Shown here: one piece after another, positions 13,218-22,262 of the stretch
Numbering within the stretch: position 1 is the stretch's first letter
Layout of the letters: each line of letters starts with the position of its first letter
NCBI GenBank assembly: GCA_019114755.1
Contig: DXEW01000026.1
Coordinates: forward strand, 1-39,293
Direction: 5' to 3'
Source: Candidatus Borkfalkia faecavium
Lineage (GTDB): Bacteria > Bacillota > Clostridia > Christensenellales > Borkfalkiaceae
Length of the DNA: 39,293 bases
Program-made: the position numbers and the translations under genes
Notes under the pieces: model-generated
Database searches by the model: none
Told to the model about the DNA's origin: nothing
What the model saw: the letters and a program-made list of their open reading frames with translations, nothing else

Positions 13218-15233
13218 GTGACATCGCTGCGCGACTTGAAGGGTATTTCCGAAAAGCGGGAAAAAGAGCTCAACAAACTGAACATCTTCACGGCGGAAGA
13301 CCTGGTGCGCTATTATCCGCGCGCCTATTTAGACCTCACGCAGCAGGTCAGGCTGTCTTCCTGCTACCATAACGACACGGCGCTCATCGCCTGCCGCGTC
13401 GTCTCGCCGCCGCAGGCGGTGTACAACGGGCGGCGCTCCTTCGTCAAGGTGTGGTGCGAGCAGGAGGGCGAGCGCTTTTCCGCCGTGTGGTTCAATATGC
13501 CCTATGTGCGCAGCAACTTGCGCGCGGGGGAAGAATACCTCTTTTACGGGCGGGTGCAGAACAAGTACGGCATGGGCGCGCCCTCCATGGTCAACCCCTC
13601 CTTCGAACTGCGCGAAAAGAACTTCCGCTTAAAGGGCATCGTGCCCGTGTACGGGCTGAAGGGCTCGCTCACCCAGCGCGTTGTGCGGGACGCCGTGCAG
13701 GACGCCCTGCGCCGCTGCATGCCCGCAAGCGCCGTGCCCCCTTCCCTCATCCAAAAGTATGCCCTGCCGCCGCTGGCAAAGGCGTATAAAGACATCCACG
13801 CCCCCGCCTCCATGGCCGCCAAAGATGAGGCCGCCGAGCGCATCGCCCTGGAAGAATACTTCGTCCTCATCTCCGCCTTCCACTATATCAAAGGGGGGAA
13901 GGATGACGCCCGTTCCTTCCGCTATGCCTGTACCGCGCAGGAGGTGGCGGCGTTCGCGCGGCGCTTCCCGTTCGAGTTCACGCCGGGGCAGAAGGCCGCC
14001 GTCAACGACATCTATGAAAACTGCCGCTCGCCGCACCGCATGAACAGGCTGCTGCAGGGGGATGTGGGCAGCGGCAAGACGGCCGTGGCGCTGTGCGGCA
14101 TCTACATGGCGGCAAAAAGCGGCTATCAGGCGGCGTTTTTGGCGCCCACCGAGGTGCTCGCCGCCCAGAACTTCGCCCTCGTGCAGCGTTACCTGCCCGA
14201 ATACAAGGCGGCGTTTCTGGCGGGCTCCACCCCCGCCAAAGAAAAGCGCGAGATCAAGCGCGCCCTGGAGGCGGGAGAAATTTCTATCGTCTGCGGCACG
14301 CACGCCGTCCTGCAGGAAGACGTGCGCCCGCAAAAGCTCGCCTTCTGCGTGTGCGACGAGCAGCACCGCTTCGGCGTGGCGCAGCGCTCCGCCCTCAACG
14401 AAAAGGGCGCGGGGGCGGATATGCTGGTCATGTCGGCGACGCCCATCCCGCGCACCCTCTCGCTCATCTTTTACGGCGACCTGGATATCTCCACCATCAA
14501 AGACAAGCCCGTGTCGCGCGCGCCCGTGGTCACGGCGATCGTCCCTTCCCGCCGCTACGACGACATGCTCGAATACATCGGGCGCGAGGCTGCCAAGGGA
14601 AACCAGAGCTACTTCGTCTGCCCCAAGATCGAGGGGGACGAAGAGGGCTCGGTGATGAGCGTCACCGAATTGTACGACGAGCTGAAAAACCGCCTGCCGC
14701 GGGTGCGCTTCGCCCTTCTGCACGGCAAGATGAAGGATAAAGAGAAGGCGCAGGTGATGGAAGACTTCAAGGCGAAAAAATACGACTGTCTCGTCTCCAC
14801 CACCGTCATCGAAGTGGGGGTAGACGTGCCGGACGCCACCATCATGGTCATCTACAACGCCGAGCGGTTCGGGCTTTCGCAGCTGCACCAGCTGCGCGGC
14901 CGCGTGGGGCGGGGCAGCAGGCAGAGCTACTGTTTTCTGCTTTCGGGGGCGGAAACGGAAGAGGCGCGCGCCCGCCTTGCCGTCATCAAAAACAGCACCG
15001 ACGGCTTTGCCATCGCCGAAAAAGATCTGGAAATGCGCGGCGGGGGCGACTTTTTGGGCACCCGCCAGAGCGGCAAGATGCTCTCCGAGATCCGCAACCT
15101 GCGCTATCCTTCTTCCGTCATCTTTGAAGCGAAAAAGCTCGCCGACGAGGCGGTCGGCTGCCGGGACGCCGCCGCCCTGCGCGAACTGGCGCTCAAAAAG
15201 TACGAAAGCCTGCAAGACGTGGTGCTCAACTGA
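13218..15233 (+). CDS. recG: ATP-dependent DNA helicase RecG
   Basis: A 671-residue superfamily 2 helicase that remodels stalled replication forks and Holliday junctions. The N-terminal wedge/OB domain (about 1-230, from TSLRDLKGISEKREKELNKL) is followed by helicase lobes with Walker A LLQGDVGSGKTAVAL, DEQH box CDEQHRFGV, motif III MSATPIPRTL, and the C-terminal motifs STTVIEVGVDVP and QLHQLRGRVGRG. I prefer the GTG at 13218, since GGAGG at 13205-13209 lies 8 bases upstream and RecG proteins normally open with (M)TSLxxLKGVG. An ATG at 13203 would add five residues. The long upstream extension of the frame includes the yloV terminator and cannot be coding. No clear promoter was found at 13054-13217. 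Confidence 0.95.
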   Translation: MTSLRDLKGISEKREKELNKLNIFTAEDLVRYYPRAYLDLTQQVRLSSCYHNDTALIACRVVSPPQAVYNGRRSFVKVWCEQEGERFSAVWFNMPYVRSNLRAGEEYLFYGRVQNKYGMGAPSMVNPSFELREKNFRLKGIVPVYGLKGSLTQRVVRDAVQDALRRCMPASAVPPSLIQKYALPPLAKAYKDIHAPASMAAKDEAAERIALEEYFVLISAFHYIKGGKDDARSFRYACTAQEVAAFARRFPFEFTPGQKAAVNDIYENCRSPHRMNRLLQGDVGSGKTAVALCGIYMAAKSGYQAAFLAPTEVLAAQNFALVQRYLPEYKAAFLAGSTPAKEKREIKRALEAGEISIVCGTHAVLQEDVRPQKLAFCVCDEQHRFGVAQRSALNEKGAGADMLVMSATPIPRTLSLIFYGDLDISTIKDKPVSRAPVVTAIVPSRRYDDMLEYIGREAAKGNQSYFVCPKIEGDEEGSVMSVTELYDELKNRLPRVRFALLHGKMKDKEKAQVMEDFKAKKYDCLVSTTVIEVGVDVPDATIMVIYNAERFGLSQLHQLRGRVGRGSRQSYCFLLSGAETEEARARLAVIKNSTDGFAIAEKDLEMRGGGDFLGTRQSGKMLSEIRNLRYPSSVIFEAKKLADEAVGCRDAAALRELALKKYESLQDVVLN

Positions 15234-15396
15234 GCCCCCTCGTTGCGCCGATGCACCCCTCAAAAACGCGCAGGAAAGCAAGGCGCGGCGCTGAACCGGG
15301 CCCCTCATTCCGCGGGTGCGCCTTCAAAAAAACGTATAAACCCGCAAGGCGCGGAACAGAATTGAGCGCGGTTAACGGCAAACGGGCTCTATGTTA

Positions 15397-15426
15397 TTGA
15401 CAGAGAGCGGCAAAAAGTGATAAAAT
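15397..15426 (+). promoter_or_regulatory. Promoter of the histidine operon
   Basis: Perfect TTGACA (15397-15402), 18-bp spacer, TAAAAT (15421-15426). It shows that an ATG at 15425, inside the -10 box, cannot be the start of hisZ-hisG. No T-box or attenuator is seen in the 60-base leader. Confidence 0.8.
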
Positions 15427-15487
15427 GAAAGAAAAACGCGCATTTCCCGCATTCCCCGCGGGCGGCGCTTCGGAGAAAAAATACCGT

Positions 15488-17101
15488 ATGGCATACTTCA
15501 AACTGCCGGCGGGCGTGCGAGACGTCTTGCCGGAAGAGAGCGCCGCGCTGGACGCCGCGCAGCAAGTTTTGCGCCAAAAGTTCGCTTCCGCGGGCTTTGC
15601 CACCGTCCGCACGGCGGGGCTGGAATATTACGACACCTTCGCCTGCATCGACAGCCCCGTCGACCAGGCGCAGATGTTCAAGATGACGGATAAAGACGGC
15701 AACCTCATCGTGCTGCGGCCGGACATGACCCTCGCCTGCGCGCGCATCGCCGCCACCAAGCTGCAGGGGGCGCGGGCGCGGCTGTGCTATTTTTCGGATA
15801 TCTACGACTTTTCCGCCGGCGGCAATTCGGACAGAGAAGTGGCGCAGGCGGGCGTGGAGATCTTCGGCGAAGAGGGCGCCGAGTCGGACGCCTACGCCGT
15901 CGCCTTTGCCGCCGAGTGCCTGCGCGCCGTGGGGCTGAAGGACTTCATCATCGATATCGGCCACGTCGGCTTCTATAAGGGATTATTGGAAGGGAGCGGG
16001 CTTACCCCCGCCGCCGCCGAAGAGATCCGCGGCTACATCAACGCCAAAGACCTCGTCAACACCCAGATCGCCCTGCGCGCCGCGGGCGCGAACGCCCGCA
16101 CGCAGGCCGCCATCCTCGCCCTTCCCTCGCTGTTCGGCGGGGCGGAGGTGCTGCAAAAGGCGAAGGGGCTGACGGAGAACCCCACCGCCCTGGCGGCGCT
16201 GTCGCACCTGGAAAAGGTGTACGCCTACCTCAAACAGATGGGTGCGGAGGGCTGCGTGTCGTTTGATCTGGGCACCGTCAAAAGCCTTTCCTACTATTCG
16301 GGCATGGTGTTCACGGGGCTTGCCGAAGGGGTGGGCGCGCCCGTGCTCTCGGGCGGGCGGTACGACGGGCTGTGCGCCCAGTTCGGCCGCGACCTTTCCG
16401 CCGTCGGCTTTGCCGTGGGTATGATGCGCGTGCTGCGCGCCGGGCGGGCGCGCGGCGCCGAAAAGCCGCACGGCCCGCTCAACGTGGCGCTCGCCAAGGG
16501 GCGGCTGGCGTCGGAATGCGCAGACCTGTTCATCCGCTGCGGCATCCGCGCGGAAGTGCTCAAAGAGGACACGCGCAAGTTGGTTTTGGAAACGCCGGAC
16601 GGCAAATTCCGCTTCTTCTTCGTCAAACCTGCCGACGTGCCCACCTACGTCGAATACGGCGTGGCGGATATCGGCGTCGTCGGCAAGGATACATTGCTGG
16701 AAGCGGAGGCAGACTTATATGAGATGCTCGACCTGCGCTTCGAGCGGTGCAGGCTGTGCGTGGCGGGCTTCCCCGCCCTGAAAGACTTCGCCTCCCGCCC
16801 GCACCTGCGCGTTGCCACCAAGTACGCGCACACGGCGAAAAAGCTGTTCGCCTCGCGCGGGGCGGACGTGGAGATCATCAAGCTCAACGGCTCCATCGAG
16901 CTGGCGCCCCTCACGGGGCTTGCCGACGTCATCTTCGATATCGTCCAGTCGGGCGGCACCCTGCGCGCCAACGGGCTGGAGGTGTTGGAAGAGGTGTTCG
17001 ATATTTCCGCCCGCCTTGTCGCCAACAAGGTCAGTTTGAAGACGCGCGCGGGCGAGATACTGCCGCTCATCGCCGCCATGGCAGGCATGACGGGGGAATG
17101 A
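15488..17101 (+). CDS. hisZ-hisG: HisZ-HisG fusion: ATP phosphoribosyltransferase, regulatory plus catalytic domains
   Basis: A 537-residue fusion for the first step of histidine synthesis (ATP + PRPP to phosphoribosyl-ATP). Residues about 1-320 are HisZ, the class II aminoacyl-tRNA-synthetase-like regulatory subunit, starting FKLPAGVRDVLPEESAALD and with histidyl-tRNA-synthetase-like SGGRYDGLCAQFGRD near residue 295. Residues about 333-537 are the short-form HisG catalytic domain: LNVALAKGRLASECADLF, the substrate region YGVADIGVVGKDTLLE, and the phosphate-binding VIFDIVQSGGTLRANGLE. Short-form HisG needs HisZ for activity, so a single chain locks 1:1 stoichiometry. There is no stop or frameshift between the domains. 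I start at ATG 15488 because the promoter -10 overlaps the earlier ATG. The ribosome site (CGGAG) is weak. hisD follows after 16 bases. Confidence 0.92.
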   Translation: MAYFKLPAGVRDVLPEESAALDAAQQVLRQKFASAGFATVRTAGLEYYDTFACIDSPVDQAQMFKMTDKDGNLIVLRPDMTLACARIAATKLQGARARLCYFSDIYDFSAGGNSDREVAQAGVEIFGEEGAESDAYAVAFAAECLRAVGLKDFIIDIGHVGFYKGLLEGSGLTPAAAEEIRGYINAKDLVNTQIALRAAGANARTQAAILALPSLFGGAEVLQKAKGLTENPTALAALSHLEKVYAYLKQMGAEGCVSFDLGTVKSLSYYSGMVFTGLAEGVGAPVLSGGRYDGLCAQFGRDLSAVGFAVGMMRVLRAGRARGAEKPHGPLNVALAKGRLASECADLFIRCGIRAEVLKEDTRKLVLETPDGKFRFFFVKPADVPTYVEYGVADIGVVGKDTLLEAEADLYEMLDLRFERCRLCVAGFPALKDFASRPHLRVATKYAHTAKKLFASRGADVEIIKLNGSIELAPLTGLADVIFDIVQSGGTLRANGLEVLEEVFDISARLVANKVSLKTRAGEILPLIAAMAGMTGE

Positions 17102-17117
17102 GCGAGGGAGGAAAGGT

Positions 17118-18389
17118 ATGAAGATCTATCAAAATGCCGCAGAGGCGGCGGAAATACTGCGCCGCGGCGGCTTTGACGACGCCGAAAAGGCGCAGGCGGT
17201 GCGCGCCATCGTGGCGGACGTGCGCGAAAACGGAGACAAGGCGCTCTTTGCCTATTGTAAAAAGTTCGACGGTTCCGCGCTCATCGCGCAGACGGTGCGC
17301 GTGAGCGAAGAGGAGTTCGCCGCCGCCTACAAGGCGGTAGACAAAGAGCTGCTCTCTTCTCTGAAAAAGGCCGTCCGCAACGTATACGAGTACCACCGCC
17401 GTTCCCCCAAAGCGGAGGATATCCGCACCGAAGGGGGCAGGACGACGGGCTATACCGTCCGCCCCGTGGAACGGGCGGGCATCTATGTGCCGGGCGGCAC
17501 GGCGCCCCTTGTCAGTACGGTGCTGATGGGGGTACTGCCCGCAAAGGCGGCGGGCGTGGAGCACATCTATATGTGTACCCCCGCCAAGGAGGGGAAGGTA
17601 GACCCCGCCGTGCTGGTCGCCGCCAAAGAGTGCGGCGCCGAAGCGGTGTTCAAGGCGGGCGGCGCGCAGGCGATCGCGGCCTTGGCGTACGGCACCGAAA
17701 GCATCCCCAAGGTAGACGTCATCGCCGGTCCCGGCAATATCTATGTCACCCTCGCCAAAAAAGAGGTATACGGCGCCGTCGGCATCGATATGCTCGCCGG
17801 CCCTTCCGAGATCCTCATCATCGCCGATAAGGCGCAGGACCCCGTCTTCGTGGCGGCAGACGTATTGTCGCAGGCGGAGCACGACCGTCTCGCGCGGGCG
17901 CTCCTGCTCACCGACGATGCGGCCTTCGCCCAAAAAGTGGCGGCGGAAGTGGACAGGCAGCTGGCGCTTCTGCCCCGCAAAGACATCGCCGCCTATTCCG
18001 TCGAGCACGCGGGCGGCATCATCCTCGTCAAAGATCAGGAAGAGGCGTGCGATCTCGCCAATCAGATCGCGCCCGAGCACCTGGAGCTGGCGGCGGAAAA
18101 CTGCGAAGAGCTGCTGCCGAAGATCAAAAACGCGGGCGCGGTGTTCATGGGCAGCTATACGCCCGAACCCGTGGGCGATTACTTCGCGGGCCCCAACCAC
18201 ACCCTGCCCACCGGCGGCACGGCGCGCTTTTTTGAGGTGCTCAACCAGGATATCTTCCTGCGCAAGATGAGCGTCATCCGCTACAGCGAGCAGGCGGTGC
18301 GCGAAGACGGGCCGGACATCATCCGCCTCGCCGAAAGCGAGCACCTGCACGCGCACGCCAACGCCATCCGCGTGCGGCTGCAAAAGTAG
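17118..18389 (+). CDS. hisD: Histidinol dehydrogenase
   Basis: A 423-residue NAD-dependent zinc enzyme for the last two oxidation steps, L-histidinol to L-histidine. Typical blocks are visible: GIYVPGGTAPLVSTVLMGVLPAKAAGV, AGGAQAIAALAYGTESIPKVD, VIAGPGNIYVTLAKKEVYG, the DMLAGPSEILIIAD region, the catalytic EHDRLARALL histidine, and the C-terminal NQIAPEHLEL and GPNHTLPTGGTARF. Length is typical. Its ATG has AGGGAGGAAAGG just upstream and follows hisZ-hisG by 16 bases. The last codons (CGTGCGGCTGCAAAAG) are repeated twice more in the following gap. Confidence 0.97.
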   Translation: MKIYQNAAEAAEILRRGGFDDAEKAQAVRAIVADVRENGDKALFAYCKKFDGSALIAQTVRVSEEEFAAAYKAVDKELLSSLKKAVRNVYEYHRRSPKAEDIRTEGGRTTGYTVRPVERAGIYVPGGTAPLVSTVLMGVLPAKAAGVEHIYMCTPAKEGKVDPAVLVAAKECGAEAVFKAGGAQAIAALAYGTESIPKVDVIAGPGNIYVTLAKKEVYGAVGIDMLAGPSEILIIADKAQDPVFVAADVLSQAEHDRLARALLLTDDAAFAQKVAAEVDRQLALLPRKDIAAYSVEHAGGIILVKDQEEACDLANQIAPEHLELAAENCEELLPKIKNAGAVFMGSYTPEPVGDYFAGPNHTLPTGGTARFFEVLNQDIFLRKMSVIRYSEQAVREDGPDIIRLAESEHLHAHANAIRVRLQK

Positions 18390-18436
18390 AGACGTGCGGC
18401 TGCAAAAGCAGAAGCCGCCCCCGTGCGGCTGCAAAA
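18371..18436 (+). repeat. Three copies of a 15-bp repeat across the end of hisD
   Basis: CGTGCGGCTGCAAAA occurs at 18371-18385 (the last sense codons of hisD), 18393-18407 and 18422-18436. Each copy is followed by a TAG or CAG triplet (GTAG, GCAG, ATAG), so the hisD end appears to have been duplicated downstream. Confidence 0.8.
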
Positions 18437-18529
18437 ATAGGGCAAAAGCGGTTTTTCCGCCGAAAACAAAAACATTTTTCATTTCTATTCTGAAAAACGC
18501 CCGCGGATCGCCGCGGCAAAGGGGATCGT

Positions 18530-19105
18530 ATGCGCAGTGCAACCATCGAGCGCAAAACGCGCGAAACGGATATCTCTCTCACGCTGGAGCTGGACGGCTC
18601 CGGCAGGGCCGAAGTCGATACCGGCGTCGGCTTTCTCGACCATATGCTCGAACTGTTGGCGGTGCACGCGGGGTTCGACCTTTCCGTCTCCTGTAAGGGG
18701 GATACGCAGGTAGACTTCCACCACTCGGTGGAAGACGTGGGCATCTGCCTGGGGCAGGCGTTTTTCCGCGCCCTGGGCGACAAGCGGGGCATCGCCCGCT
18801 TTGCCGACCGCCTCGTGCCCATGGACGACGCCGCGGCGCAGATCGCCGTCGATATCTCCGGCCGCCCCTTCCTCAATTTTGCCGATAAGATGGACGGAAA
18901 GATCGGGCAGTTCGACGCAGAGCTTGTGGAAGAGTTCCTGCGCGCCTTTGCCTTCCATGCGGGCATCAACGTGTTCGTGCGCCTCCCTGCCCGCGGCAAC
19001 CGCCACCACGAGGCGGAGGCGGTGTTCAAGGCGCTCGCCAAGTGCCTGCAAGATGCCGTCAAAGTCGTCTCCGCGCGCATCCCTTCCTCCAAAGGGGTGC
19101 TGTGA
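18530..19105 (+). CDS. hisB: Imidazoleglycerol-phosphate dehydratase
   Basis: A 191-residue monofunctional IGPD, Mn-dependent, converting imidazoleglycerol phosphate to imidazole-acetol phosphate. The metal-binding motifs are clear: GFLDHMLELLAVHAGFDL (His in the first DHM motif), DFHHSVEDVGICLGQAF, and the repeat of the fold AFHAGINVFVRLPARGNRHHEAEAVFKALA. Without an N-terminal HAD domain it lacks histidinol-phosphatase activity, which must be coded elsewhere. Ribosome site AAAGGGGAT lies close before the ATG, and the gene overlaps hisH by one base (TGATG). Confidence 0.97.
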   Translation: MRSATIERKTRETDISLTLELDGSGRAEVDTGVGFLDHMLELLAVHAGFDLSVSCKGDTQVDFHHSVEDVGICLGQAFFRALGDKRGIARFADRLVPMDDAAAQIAVDISGRPFLNFADKMDGKIGQFDAELVEEFLRAFAFHAGINVFVRLPARGNRHHEAEAVFKALAKCLQDAVKVVSARIPSSKGVL

Positions 19106-19692
19106 TGATCGGCATCGTCGATTACGGCGCGGGCAACCTGCGCTCGGTGCAGAAGGCGCTGGAAAAGCTCGGCGAGCGCGCCGCCGTTTCGGGCGAGCGT
19201 TCGGTGCTGGACGGGTGCGATAAGCTCATCCTCCCCGGCGTGGGCTCGTTCGGCGCGGGCATGGCGGAGCTGCGCGCGCGGGGGCTGGACGAATATATCC
19301 TTTCCCGCGTCAAAGATACAAAGCTGCTGGGCATCTGCCTCGGCATGCAGTTTTTGTTGGAAAAGAGCTTTGAAGAGGGCGAGCACCGCGGTTTGGGCCT
19401 TGTGCCCGGGCAGGTGGTGCGCTTTGGCGAGGGCAAGATCCCGCAGATCGGCTGGAACGCCGTGTTCGGGCTGCAAACGCCCCTGTTTGCGGGGATCGAA
19501 GAGGGCACATACTTCTACTTCGTGCACAGCTACCGCGCCGACTGCGCCGATGCGTACGCCTGCGCCAAAACGGAGTACCATATCGCCTATCCTTCGGCGG
19601 TGTACGCGGGCAACGCCTACGGGGTGCAGTTCCACCCCGAAAAGAGCGGCGAGGCGGGCCTGCGCCTGCTGAAAAACTTCTGCCGCATGTAA
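19105..19692 (+). CDS. hisH: Imidazole glycerol phosphate synthase, glutamine amidotransferase subunit
   Basis: A 195-residue class I glutamine amidotransferase that gives ammonia to HisF. It opens MIGIVDYGAGNLRSVQKAL; the nucleophile cysteine lies in LGICLGMQFLLE and the catalytic His-x-Glu in GVQFHPEKSGEAG. I start at the ATG at 19105, which shares its A with the TGA of hisB; the frame extension upstream lies within hisB. hisF is two genes downstream, the usual complex partner. Confidence 0.97.
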   Translation: MIGIVDYGAGNLRSVQKALEKLGERAAVSGERSVLDGCDKLILPGVGSFGAGMAELRARGLDEYILSRVKDTKLLGICLGMQFLLEKSFEEGEHRGLGLVPGQVVRFGEGKIPQIGWNAVFGLQTPLFAGIEEGTYFYFVHSYRADCADAYACAKTEYHIAYPSAVYAGNAYGVQFHPEKSGEAGLRLLKNFCRM

Positions 19693-19867
19693 AAAGTGCC
19701 CGCGGCCGCAGATATCTTTTAGAAAGAAAAAAGCGCCGCCGATGTTTTTTTCCGAAAAAAGGATAAAACAGGCGCGAATATTTTTTGAAGAATGGCAAAA
19801 ACGCCGCAAAATTTTGTGCGGCGGGCCGCCGCAGGGCGGCAAAAAATAGACGTTAGGAGGAAAATGT
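19693..19867 (+). other. hisH-hisA spacer with palindromes
   Basis: 175 bases, no gene. A palindrome CGCCGCA / TGCGGCG around AAATTTTG lies at about 19802-19823, and runs of T and A occur at 19745-19790. A strong ribosome site TAGGAGGAAAATGT precedes hisA. I see no convincing promoter; an attenuator cannot be excluded. Confidence 0.4.
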
Positions 19868-20584
19868 ATGATCTTATTTCCGGCGATCGACGTGATGAAC
19901 GGCAGGGCGGTACGGCTGTACCAGGGCGACAAGAACAAGGCCACCGACTACGGCGACCCGCTCGCCTTTGCCGAAAAGTGGGTGGAGGCGGGTGCGGAAT
20001 GGCTGCACATCGTCGACCTTTCCGGCGCCTTCACCGGTGCGAGCGGCATCGATTCGCTCATCGGCGAGATCAAAAAGCGCTTCCCCGTGCGCGTGCAGAG
20101 CGGCGGCGGGCTGCGCCGCATCGTCGATATCCGCAGGCGGCTGGACGCGGGCGCCGACCGCGTGGTCATCGGCACCATGGCGGTCACCGACCCCGACAGC
20201 TTCGCTTTGGCGTGCTTTGAATTCCCCGAAAAGATCGTCGCCGGCATCGACGCCAAAGACGGCATGTTCGCCGTGCAGGGCTGGACGGTGCAGACGGACA
20301 TCCGCGCCGACGAATTCGCCAAAAAGTGCAAGTGCATGGGCATCCGCTGCGCCCTGTTCACCGACATCTCCAAAGACGGCGCCATGGCGGGTGCCAACGT
20401 GGAAGAGACGGTGCGCATGCAGCGCGAAACCGGCCTGAACGTCATCGCCTCGGGCGGCATCTCTTCTTTAGAAGACCTGCAAAAGCTGCACGAGGGCGGC
20501 GTGTACGGCGCGGTGCTGGGCAAGTCTATCTACACCGGCGCCGTCGACCTGCAAGAGGCGCTCGCCCTCTGCGCCCAAAACTGA
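19868..20584 (+). CDS. hisA: Phosphoribosylformimino-5-aminoimidazole carboxamide ribotide isomerase
   Basis: A 238-residue (beta/alpha)8 barrel that isomerises ProFAR to PRFAR. The N-terminal catalytic Asp is in [19 protein letters not shown], the second catalytic Asp in [17 protein letters not shown], and the two phosphate-binding motifs are VQSGGGLRR and [13 protein letters not shown]. It keeps the half-barrel duplication shared with HisF. A strong AGGAGG ribosome site precedes ATG 19868. It lies between hisH and hisF. Confidence 0.97.
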   Translation: MILFPAIDVMNGRAVRLYQGDKNKATDYGDPLAFAEKWVEAGAEWLHIVDLSGAFTGASGIDSLIGEIKKRFPVRVQSGGGLRRIVDIRRRLDAGADRVVIGTMAVTDPDSFALACFEFPEKIVAGIDAKDGMFAVQGWTVQTDIRADEFAKKCKCMGIRCALFTDISKDGAMAGANVEETVRMQRETGLNVIASGGISSLEDLQKLHEGGVYGAVLGKSIYTGAVDLQEALALCAQN

Positions 20585-20657
20585 GCGCGGGCTTCGCGCC
20601 GTAAAGGGCATTTTACGCGCGCCGTGCGCGCGGATCGGGGCGGGCCGTATGCCCGCC
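20585..20657 (+). repeat. Series of four palindromes between hisA and hisF
   Basis: Back-to-back stems: GCGCG/CGCGC (20585-20599), GTAAA/TTTAC (20601-20616), GCGCGC/GCGCGC (20617-20631) and GGCGGGC/GCCCGCC (20639-20657). None has a T-run after it, so they are more likely mRNA-processing or stability structures than a terminator. Confidence 0.6.
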
Positions 20658-20705
20658 GCTCAAGTATTTTCTGCGCCCGCCATGCGGCGGCGCACGGGAG
20701 AGATC

Positions 20706-21479
20706 ATGCTTGCAAAACGCATCATCCCCTGCCTGGATATCGATAAGGGCAGGGTCGTGAAGGGCGTCAACTTCGTCAACCTCATCGACGCGGGCGACCC
20801 CGTCGAGATCGCCAAGGCGTACGACAAGATCGGCGCCGACGAGATCGTGTTTTTAGATATCACCGCCTCCAGCGACGGCAGGCAGACCGCCGTAGACGTC
20901 CTTGCCCGCGCCAGCGAAGAGGTGTTCATCCCCCTCACGGTGGGGGGCGGCATCCGCAGCGTGGAAGATTTCCGCCGCCTGCTGGCGGCGGGCGCGGACA
21001 AGATCGCCGTCAATTCCGCCGCCATCGAAAACCCGCACCTGATCACCGAGGCGGCGCTCCGCTTCGGCTCGCAGTGCGTGGTGCTGGCGGTAGACGCCAA
21101 GCAAAACGGGCGCGGCGGCTGGAGCGTGTACCGCAACGGCGGGCGCGTCGATACGGGGCTGGACGCCGTCGAATGGATCGCGCGGGCGGAAAAGCTGGGC
21201 GCGGGCGAGGTGCTGCTCACCAGCATGGATAAAGACGGCACCAAGTCAGGCTACGATCTGGCGCTCACCCGCGCCGCGGCGGAGGCGGTCAACATCCCCG
21301 TCATCGCCTCGGGCGGGGCGGGCAGCATGCAGCACTTTGCCGACGTGCTCACCGAGGGCGGCGCGGACGCGGCGCTGGCGGCGTCGCTGTTCCACTTTGC
21401 CGAGATCGACATGTTCCGGCTGAAAGAGTTTTTATTTGAACGGGGCATCCCCGTCAGGAGAATACCATGCAAGAGCTGA
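20706..21479 (+). CDS. hisF: Imidazole glycerol phosphate synthase, cyclase subunit
   Basis: A 257-residue (beta/alpha)8 barrel joining with HisH to make imidazole glycerol phosphate and AICAR. Signature blocks: [19 protein letters not shown] with the catalytic Asp, [50 protein letters not shown] with the second Asp, and [19 protein letters not shown] start at ATG 20706 (ribosome site CGGGAGAG) because the family begins [11 protein letters not shown]; the frame upstream runs through the palindrome region. It overlaps hisIE by 13 bases. Confidence 0.97.
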   Translation: MLAKRIIPCLDIDKGRVVKGVNFVNLIDAGDPVEIAKAYDKIGADEIVFLDITASSDGRQTAVDVLARASEEVFIPLTVGGGIRSVEDFRRLLAAGADKIAVNSAAIENPHLITEAALRFGSQCVVLAVDAKQNGRGGWSVYRNGGRVDTGLDAVEWIARAEKLGAGEVLLTSMDKDGTKSGYDLALTRAAAEAVNIPVIASGGAGSMQHFADVLTEGGADAALAASLFHFAEIDMFRLKEFLFERGIPVRRIPCKS

Positions 21480-22066
21480 AGTTTGACGAAAAGGGCCTCG
21501 TCTGCGCCATCGCCCAGGACTATGAGAGCGGCGAGGTGCTGATGCAGGCGTACATGAACGCCGAGGCGTACCAAAAGACGCTGGAAACGGGCTACGCCCA
21601 TTATTGGAGCCGTTCCCGCCAAAAATTGTGGAAAAAGGGGGAGGAGAGCGGGCACCTGCAGAAGGTGCGCGGCATCTTCCTCGACTGCGACAAAGACTGC
21701 GTCCTTTTGAAGGTGGAGCAGACGGGCGCCGCCTGCCACACGGGCAATTACAGCTGCTTTTTCACCCCCGTCAAAGAATGCGGCGTTGGCGCGGAGATGC
21801 TGGGGCAGCTGCAGCGCATCGTCGAAGACAGAAAGAATGCCCCCGCCGAGGGCAGCTATACCTCGTACCTGTTTGGAAAGGGGGTAGACAAGATCGCCAA
21901 AAAGGCGGGCGAAGAGGCGGTAGAGCTGGTCATCGCCGCCAAAAACCGCGATAAAGAGGAGATCGTGGGCGAGTGCGCCGACCTTCTCTATCATACCCTG
22001 GTGCTGCTGGCGGACGCGGGCGTCAAGCTTTCGGACGTGTGCACAGAACTCAAAGACCGCCATTAG
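21467..22066 (+). CDS. hisIE: Bifunctional phosphoribosyl-AMP cyclohydrolase / phosphoribosyl-ATP pyrophosphatase
   Basis: A 199-residue two-domain enzyme for steps 2 and 3. The HisI cyclohydrolase domain (1-105) has [31 protein letters not shown] and the zinc-binding [21 protein letters not shown] cysteines. The HisE pyrophosphohydrolase domain (about 112-199) has [26 protein letters not shown] and [18 protein letters not shown], with the conserved Glu and Asp metal ligands. It overlaps hisF by 13 bases and is the last his gene in the window; hisC and a histidinol-phosphatase are missing here. Confidence 0.97.
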   Translation: MQELKFDEKGLVCAIAQDYESGEVLMQAYMNAEAYQKTLETGYAHYWSRSRQKLWKKGEESGHLQKVRGIFLDCDKDCVLLKVEQTGAACHTGNYSCFFTPVKECGVGAEMLGQLQRIVEDRKNAPAEGSYTSYLFGKGVDKIAKKAGEEAVELVIAAKNRDKEEIVGECADLLYHTLVLLADAGVKLSDVCTELKDRH

Positions 22067-22147
22067 CAGAAGTTACCGCGCAAGCGCGCCCCCTTTTCTG
22101 CACATACTGGCGGTAGGGCAGGGGAGCCCCTGCCGGGGAGGGACGGC

Positions 22148-22255
22148 ATGGCGCGGTTTTGTAAAGACGACGGCGCGGCGGAGATCGCCTGGAAGCTGTT
22201 CTGTAAAACGGGCAGCCTTTCCTATTACATGTTGTATAAACAGCTGAAGAGATAG
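22148..22255 (+). CDS. yqzL: YqzL-family small protein
   Basis: A 35-residue open frame with a strong ribosome site (GGGGAGGGA just upstream). It reads EIAWKLFCKTGSLSYYMLYKQLKR at its end; the WKLFxxTGxxxxYxLYK pattern is that of YqzL, the tiny protein coded just before recO in many Bacillota. It lies 7 bases before recO, the expected place. No function is known to me. The gap from 22067 to 22147 shows nothing else. Confidence 0.8.
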   Translation: MARFCKDDGAAEIAWKLFCKTGSLSYYMLYKQLKR

Positions 22256-22262
22256 CAGGTTT

